In this document: positions 5,844 to 8,157 of the stretch, one piece after another
Position numbering within the stretch: the stretch's first letter is position 1
Layout of the letters: each line of letters opens with the position of its first letter
NCBI GenBank assembly: GCA_016210805.1
Contig: JACQTL010000058.1
Location: 1-8,157 of the forward strand
Origin: Actinomycetota bacterium
GTDB taxonomy: Bacteria; Actinomycetota; UBA4738; G016210805
DNA length: 8,157 nt
Direction: 5' to 3'
Program-made: the position numbers and the translations under genes
Notes under the pieces: generated by a model
The model's input: the letters and a program-made list of their open reading frames with translations, nothing else
Told to the model about the DNA's origin: nothing
The model's database searches: none

Positions 5844-6215
5844 TCAGATCGGCTGGCGGCCGGAGAAGCCGGTCTCCGGCGGGTGCCACCAGCCGACCCG
5901 GTCCTCCCCCAGCTTCCAGCACAGGAACACGGGCCGGCCGTCCCGCTCGGCCGGGAAGTCGATCAGGCCGTTCTCCGCGTCCCGCAGGACGATCCCCTCC
6001 CGGGCCAGCCACTCCGTCTCGGCGCGGAGGACGCGCAGCGACTCCCAGTAGGCGCTCCCCTCCCGCCCGCCGCCGTTTTTCACCGCACCGGCCCGGACCC
6101 GCTCCCCGGAGCGGATCACCACGTCGCGGGCCTCCCGCAGCCGCTCCAGCCGGGGCACCAGGTCGGGCAGCATGGCGTCGGCCTCCTCCCTGGTGAACCG
6201 CCGCTCCTCGCTCAC
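5844..6215 (-). CDS. DUF2203 family protein
   Basis: A 123-residue soluble protein that I recognise as DUF2203. It begins RRFTREEADAMLPDLVPRLERL (5-26), a predicted helix that continues with charged residues to about 40. A second helix, AYWESLRVLRAETEWLAREG, occupies 55-74. The family signature follows at the C-terminus: GIVLRDAENGLIDFPAE, PVFLCWKLGEDRVGWWHPPETGFSGRQPI (about 74-123). The function of the family is unknown; the conserved Cys-Trp pair and His-containing end could be a binding or catalytic site, but nothing here proves it. Start: GTG at 6213-6215 with GGTGAG upstream, 7 bp after the stop of the HAD gene. Its close packing between the HAD hydrolase and an exporter ATPase shows co-transcription, not necessarily shared function. 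Confidence 0.85.
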   Translation of the reverse strand: MSEERRFTREEADAMLPDLVPRLERLREARDVVIRSGERVRAGAVKNGGGREGSAYWESLRVLRAETEWLAREGIVLRDAENGLIDFPAERDGRPVFLCWKLGEDRVGWWHPPETGFSGRQPI

Positions 6216-6222
6216 CGGTGGC

Positions 6223-6921
6223 TCACCGGCCCAGGACCCCGGGGAGCTGGTCCATGGACGTGATGCGGATGCAGTCGGCGTCGGCGTGCCGGTCGCGGCG
6301 GTCGATCAGGACCGCCGTCATGCCCATCGCCGTGGCCGGCTCGACGTCGAAGGTCAGGTTGTCGCCGACGTAGGCGGACTCCGCGGCGGTGACACCGGCC
6401 CGTTCGAGGGCCAGCCGGAAGATGGCCGGGTCGGGCTTCTCCACGCCCTCCACCCCGGAGATCACCCGGACGTCGAAGAACCGGGTCAGGTCGAGCGACT
6501 CCAGGAGCATCTCCAGCCACTCCTCGAAGTTGGAGATGAGGCCGAGCTCCAGCCCGTCGGCCGCGAGCTTCTCGAGGACCGGCGGCACGTCGTCGAACAC
6601 CCGGTAGTTCGCGACGTCGGTGAAGGTGGCGTACAGCCGCTCGGCCAGCCGATCGGTCCAGGGCAGCTCGAGCTGCTCCAGGAGGATGCGGTAGACCGAC
6701 GCCCAGAAGGCCCGCGAGCGCTCCCGCGACGTCGACCAGAGCTCCCCGTCCCTGGCGGCCCGGGTGAACCTCTCGGCCACCGGCTGCAGCCGCTCGACGA
6801 CGGCCTCCGGCGCCACGCCGTGTCCCTCCTCCGACAGGACCCTGGACAGGAGCTCCGGGAAGGAGGGATGCGGGTGCACGAGGGTCTCGCCCGCGTCGAA
6901 GAACACCGCCCGGTAGGTCAC
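6223..6921 (-). CDS. HAD-superfamily hydrolase
   Basis: A 232-residue haloacid dehalogenase-like hydrolase. Motif I is FFDAGETL with the nucleophile D9. Motif II is LISN (S130), motif III EKPDP (K162), and motif IV YVGDNLTFDVEPA (D187, D192). A helical cap domain (about 15-115) between motifs I and II marks the C1-cap class, which includes phosphoglycolate-type phosphatases and dehalogenases. The residue two after the nucleophile is Gly, not the usual acid-base Asp; DAGGTL-like variants are known in this superfamily, so activity may differ from a standard phosphatase. Start: GTG at 6919-6921, overlapping the coaE stop by 4 bases; the frame continues upstream inside coaE, but the HAD fold begins right at this GTG. 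The substrate is unknown. The link with coaE suggests a housekeeping or metabolite-clearing role, as inference only. Confidence 0.88.
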   Translation of the reverse strand: MTYRAVFFDAGETLVHPHPSFPELLSRVLSEEGHGVAPEAVVERLQPVAERFTRAARDGELWSTSRERSRAFWASVYRILLEQLELPWTDRLAERLYATFTDVANYRVFDDVPPVLEKLAADGLELGLISNFEEWLEMLLESLDLTRFFDVRVISGVEGVEKPDPAIFRLALERAGVTAAESAYVGDNLTFDVEPATAMGMTAVLIDRRDRHADADCIRITSMDQLPGVLGR

Positions 6922-7562
6922 TCGTCCGGATGATATCGAGGCAGCCGGGTCCCTCCACCGGGCTCGCGGGCCCGGAGCTCCAGGTCCCCCCACAGGGCGT
7001 CCACCCTGGCCCCGAGCTCCTCCACGGTCCCGTCGTTCGCGATGACCACGTCCGCCACGCGAGCCTTCTCCTCGTCGGGGAGCTGGGCGGCGATCCGCTC
7101 CTCCGCCGCCTCCTCGGTCATCCCCCGGGCCGCCACGACCCGGGCGACCTGCTGCTCGCGGGGCGCGGTGACCAGCACCACGACGTCGCACGCCTCCTGG
7201 AGCCCCGCCTCCACCAGGAGCGGGGCGTCGAACACGACGATCCGGTCGGTGCCCGCGAGGGGGGCGAGACCCTCCCGGAGGAGCCGGAAGACCTCGGGGT
7301 GGACGATGGCCTCCAGGGCCAGGCGGGCCTCCGGATCGGCGAATACCCGGGCGGCCAGGGCGGCCCGGTCGATCGAGCCGTCCCTGGCCAGGACCTCGGC
7401 GCCGAACCGGTCCACCACCCGCGAGTGGCCCCTGGTGCCGGGCTCCACGGCCCGCCGGGACAGCACGTCGGCATCGAAGACCACCGCCCCCCGCTCCTCG
7501 AGCAGGCCGGACACGGTGGACTTGCCGGACCCCAGCCCCCCGGTGAGCCCGACCAGGAGCAC
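6918..7562 (-). CDS. coaE: Dephospho-CoA kinase
   Basis: CoaE phosphorylates the 3'-hydroxyl of dephospho-CoA with ATP, the last step of coenzyme A synthesis, in the cytoplasm. The 214-residue protein has the P-loop GGLGSGKST (8-16), FDADVLSRRAVEPG (29-42) with the catalytic-region aspartates D30 and D32, IVHPEV in the middle, and FDAPLLVEAGL, the dephospho-CoA-binding stretch. The ATP-lid region TAPREQQVARVVAARGMTEEAA and the closing ADVVIANDGTVEEL complete the fold. The last 20 or so residues, after the core, are a short Arg/Pro-rich extension. Start: GTG at 7560-7562 with TGAGG five bases before the start. It lies 77 bp after rpsA, a neighbourhood frequent in Actinomycetota, and its stop overlaps the HAD gene start. 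Confidence 0.95.
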   Translation of the reverse strand: MLLVGLTGGLGSGKSTVSGLLEERGAVVFDADVLSRRAVEPGTRGHSRVVDRFGAEVLARDGSIDRAALAARVFADPEARLALEAIVHPEVFRLLREGLAPLAGTDRIVVFDAPLLVEAGLQEACDVVVLVTAPREQQVARVVAARGMTEEAAEERIAAQLPDEEKARVADVVIANDGTVEELGARVDALWGDLELRAREPGGGTRLPRYHPDE

Positions 7563-7576
7563 GGCGGCCTCAGCGG

Positions 7577-7621
7577 GCCCCGGGGCGGGCCGGCGGGGCG
7601 CTCTGGGAACGGATGGAGCGC
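7577..7621 (-). other. rpsA-coaE gap with two weak dyads
   Basis: The 77-bp gap 7563-7639 holds a perfect 10-bp palindrome GCCCCGGGGC (7577-7586). It also has a 6-bp inverted repeat, GCGCTC (7598-7603) and GAGCGC (7616-7621), with a 12-nt loop. Neither is followed by a T-run on the minus strand, so a strong intrinsic terminator after rpsA is not supported and read-through into coaE is possible. No clear promoter is visible in this GC-rich stretch. Confidence 0.3.
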
Positions 7622-7639
7622 TGGGCGATGCCGGAGGGC

Positions 7640-8157
7640 CTACTCCCGACCCTCACGGCGCTTCAGGTCCTGGAGGATGGCCTCGAGGGTGACGTCCTCC
7701 TCCGGCTCCTCGGCCGGGGCGGGCTCCTCGGGAGCGGGGACGGGTGCTGGGGCCTCCTCCTCGGTCGGGGCCTCGGCCGCAGGCTCCACGGCCGCAGGCT
7801 CCTCCGAGGCGGCGACCTCCTCCGGGGCAGCGACCTCGTCGGGGGCGGCCGGCTCCCGGACCGCCGCGACCTCCGGGGCTTCCGCCTCCGCCTCCGGCTC
7901 GATCGTGGCCTCCAGGTCCTCCGGCGTCCCCTCGGAGCCGGCGGCCTCCGCCCGCGCGAGGGTCTCCTCGGTGGCCGGGGCCGGCTCCGGGGCGACCTCC
8001 GCCACCTCCGCGGAGATCTCCCGGGTCGTCTCGGCCTCGATCTCGGCCTCGGGGACGGGCATCTCGTGGTCGCCGACCTGGCGCATCGACAGGCTGATCC
8101 GCCGGCGGGACACGTCCACGTCGATCACCTTGACCCGGACCTCGTCGCCGACGTTCA
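7640..8157 (-). CDS. rpsA: 30S ribosomal protein S1, C-terminal part
   Basis: Protein S1 recruits mRNA to the 30S subunit through repeated S1 (OB-fold) domains. Only the last 171 residues are inside the window. The first 26, NVGDEVRVKVIDVDVSRRRISLSMRQ-like in character, are the end of the final S1 domain, including the diagnostic RRISLSMR. The remaining 145 residues are a long tail dominated by Ala, Glu and Pro, with only three arginines before a final amphipathic stretch, TLEAILQDLKRREGRE. Actinobacterial S1 proteins commonly end in an acidic low-complexity tail capped by a short conserved helix, and this follows the pattern with an unusually long linker. The gene begins beyond position 8157; its TAG stop is at 7640-7642. 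The neighbour coaE downstream supports the identification. I am confident of S1, less so of the role of the tail. Confidence 0.88.
   Translation of the reverse strand, partial: NVGDEVRVKVIDVDVSRRRISLSMRQVGDHEMPVPEAEIEAETTREISAEVAEVAPEPAPATEETLARAEAAGSEGTPEDLEATIEPEAEAEAPEVAAVREPAAPDEVAAPEEVAASEEPAAVEPAAEAPTEEEAPAPVPAPEEPAPAEEPEEDVTLEAILQDLKRREGRE
7774..7802. repeat. 14-bp tandem direct repeat inside the S1 tail
   Basis: CGGCCGCAGGCTCC occurs at 7774-7787 and again at 7789-7802, a period of 15 bp. It encodes the repeated EPAA(V/E) unit of the S1 tail, so it preserves the frame. Such repeats can change number by slippage, letting tail length vary among strains. Confidence 0.6.

Noticed and set aside
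4684..6051. A 455-codon open frame on the plus strand
   Set aside because: Antisense shadow of the exporter ATPase and permease genes and part of the DUF2203 gene; Arg/Pro/Gly-rich composition with no recognisable domain.
7577..7621. Intrinsic terminator after rpsA
   Set aside because: The dyads are short or have long loops, and no T-run follows on the minus strand.
1..8157. Prophage, insertion sequence, CRISPR array, tRNA or rRNA
   Set aside because: No transposase, integrase, terminal inverted repeats, spaced direct repeats or tRNA-like cloverleaf could be recognised; almost all sequence is accounted for by the listed genes.

Overview
The window is a compact, very GC-rich stretch of bacterial chromosome with no mobile element, RNA gene or CRISPR array that I can see. 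Genes cover nearly all of it and the largest gap is 80 bp. GTG starts are frequent, stops are only TGA or TAG, and third codon positions are strongly G/C. The genes for ribosomal protein S1, CoaE and UvrB lie in the same order and direction, an arrangement familiar from Actinomycetota. I infer a high-GC actinobacterium and cannot assign a class.

The minus strand, read from the right edge leftwards, begins with the 3' end of rpsA (long acidic Ala/Glu/Pro tail). Then come coaE, a HAD-family hydrolase, a DUF2203 protein, and an ABC-2 type exporter (ATPase, then membrane protein). From coaE onward these genes overlap or lie within 14 bp of each other, so they look like one operon. After a 78-bp gap with a possible promoter comes a second minus-strand operon: a polar amino-acid ABC importer (lipoprotein binding protein, permease, ATPase). 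It is followed 80 bp later by a free-standing cyclic-nucleotide-binding domain protein.

At the left, a plus-strand toxin-antitoxin pair of VapBC type (ribbon-helix-helix antitoxin, PIN-domain toxin) sits between this operon and uvrB. It converges on the cyclic-nucleotide gene with only 7 bp between stop codons, and it diverges from uvrB across a 69-bp region rich in palindromes. The antitoxin start lies inside an inverted repeat that looks like an autoregulatory operator, and its message may be leaderless.

The most notable single observation is in uvrB. The reading frame matches the UvrB N-terminus closely, but an in-frame TAG replaces an expected serine codon at residue 113, and the frame continues with UvrB-like sequence to the window edge. 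Five ordinary genes here end in TAG, so recoding is unlikely. A real nonsense mutation or a sequencing/assembly error near the edge are the main explanations. I did not find a convincing wholly new system. The best candidates for unexplained biology are the cyclic-nucleotide-domain protein attached to the importer operon and the HAD/DUF2203 pair linked to coaE and an exporter.
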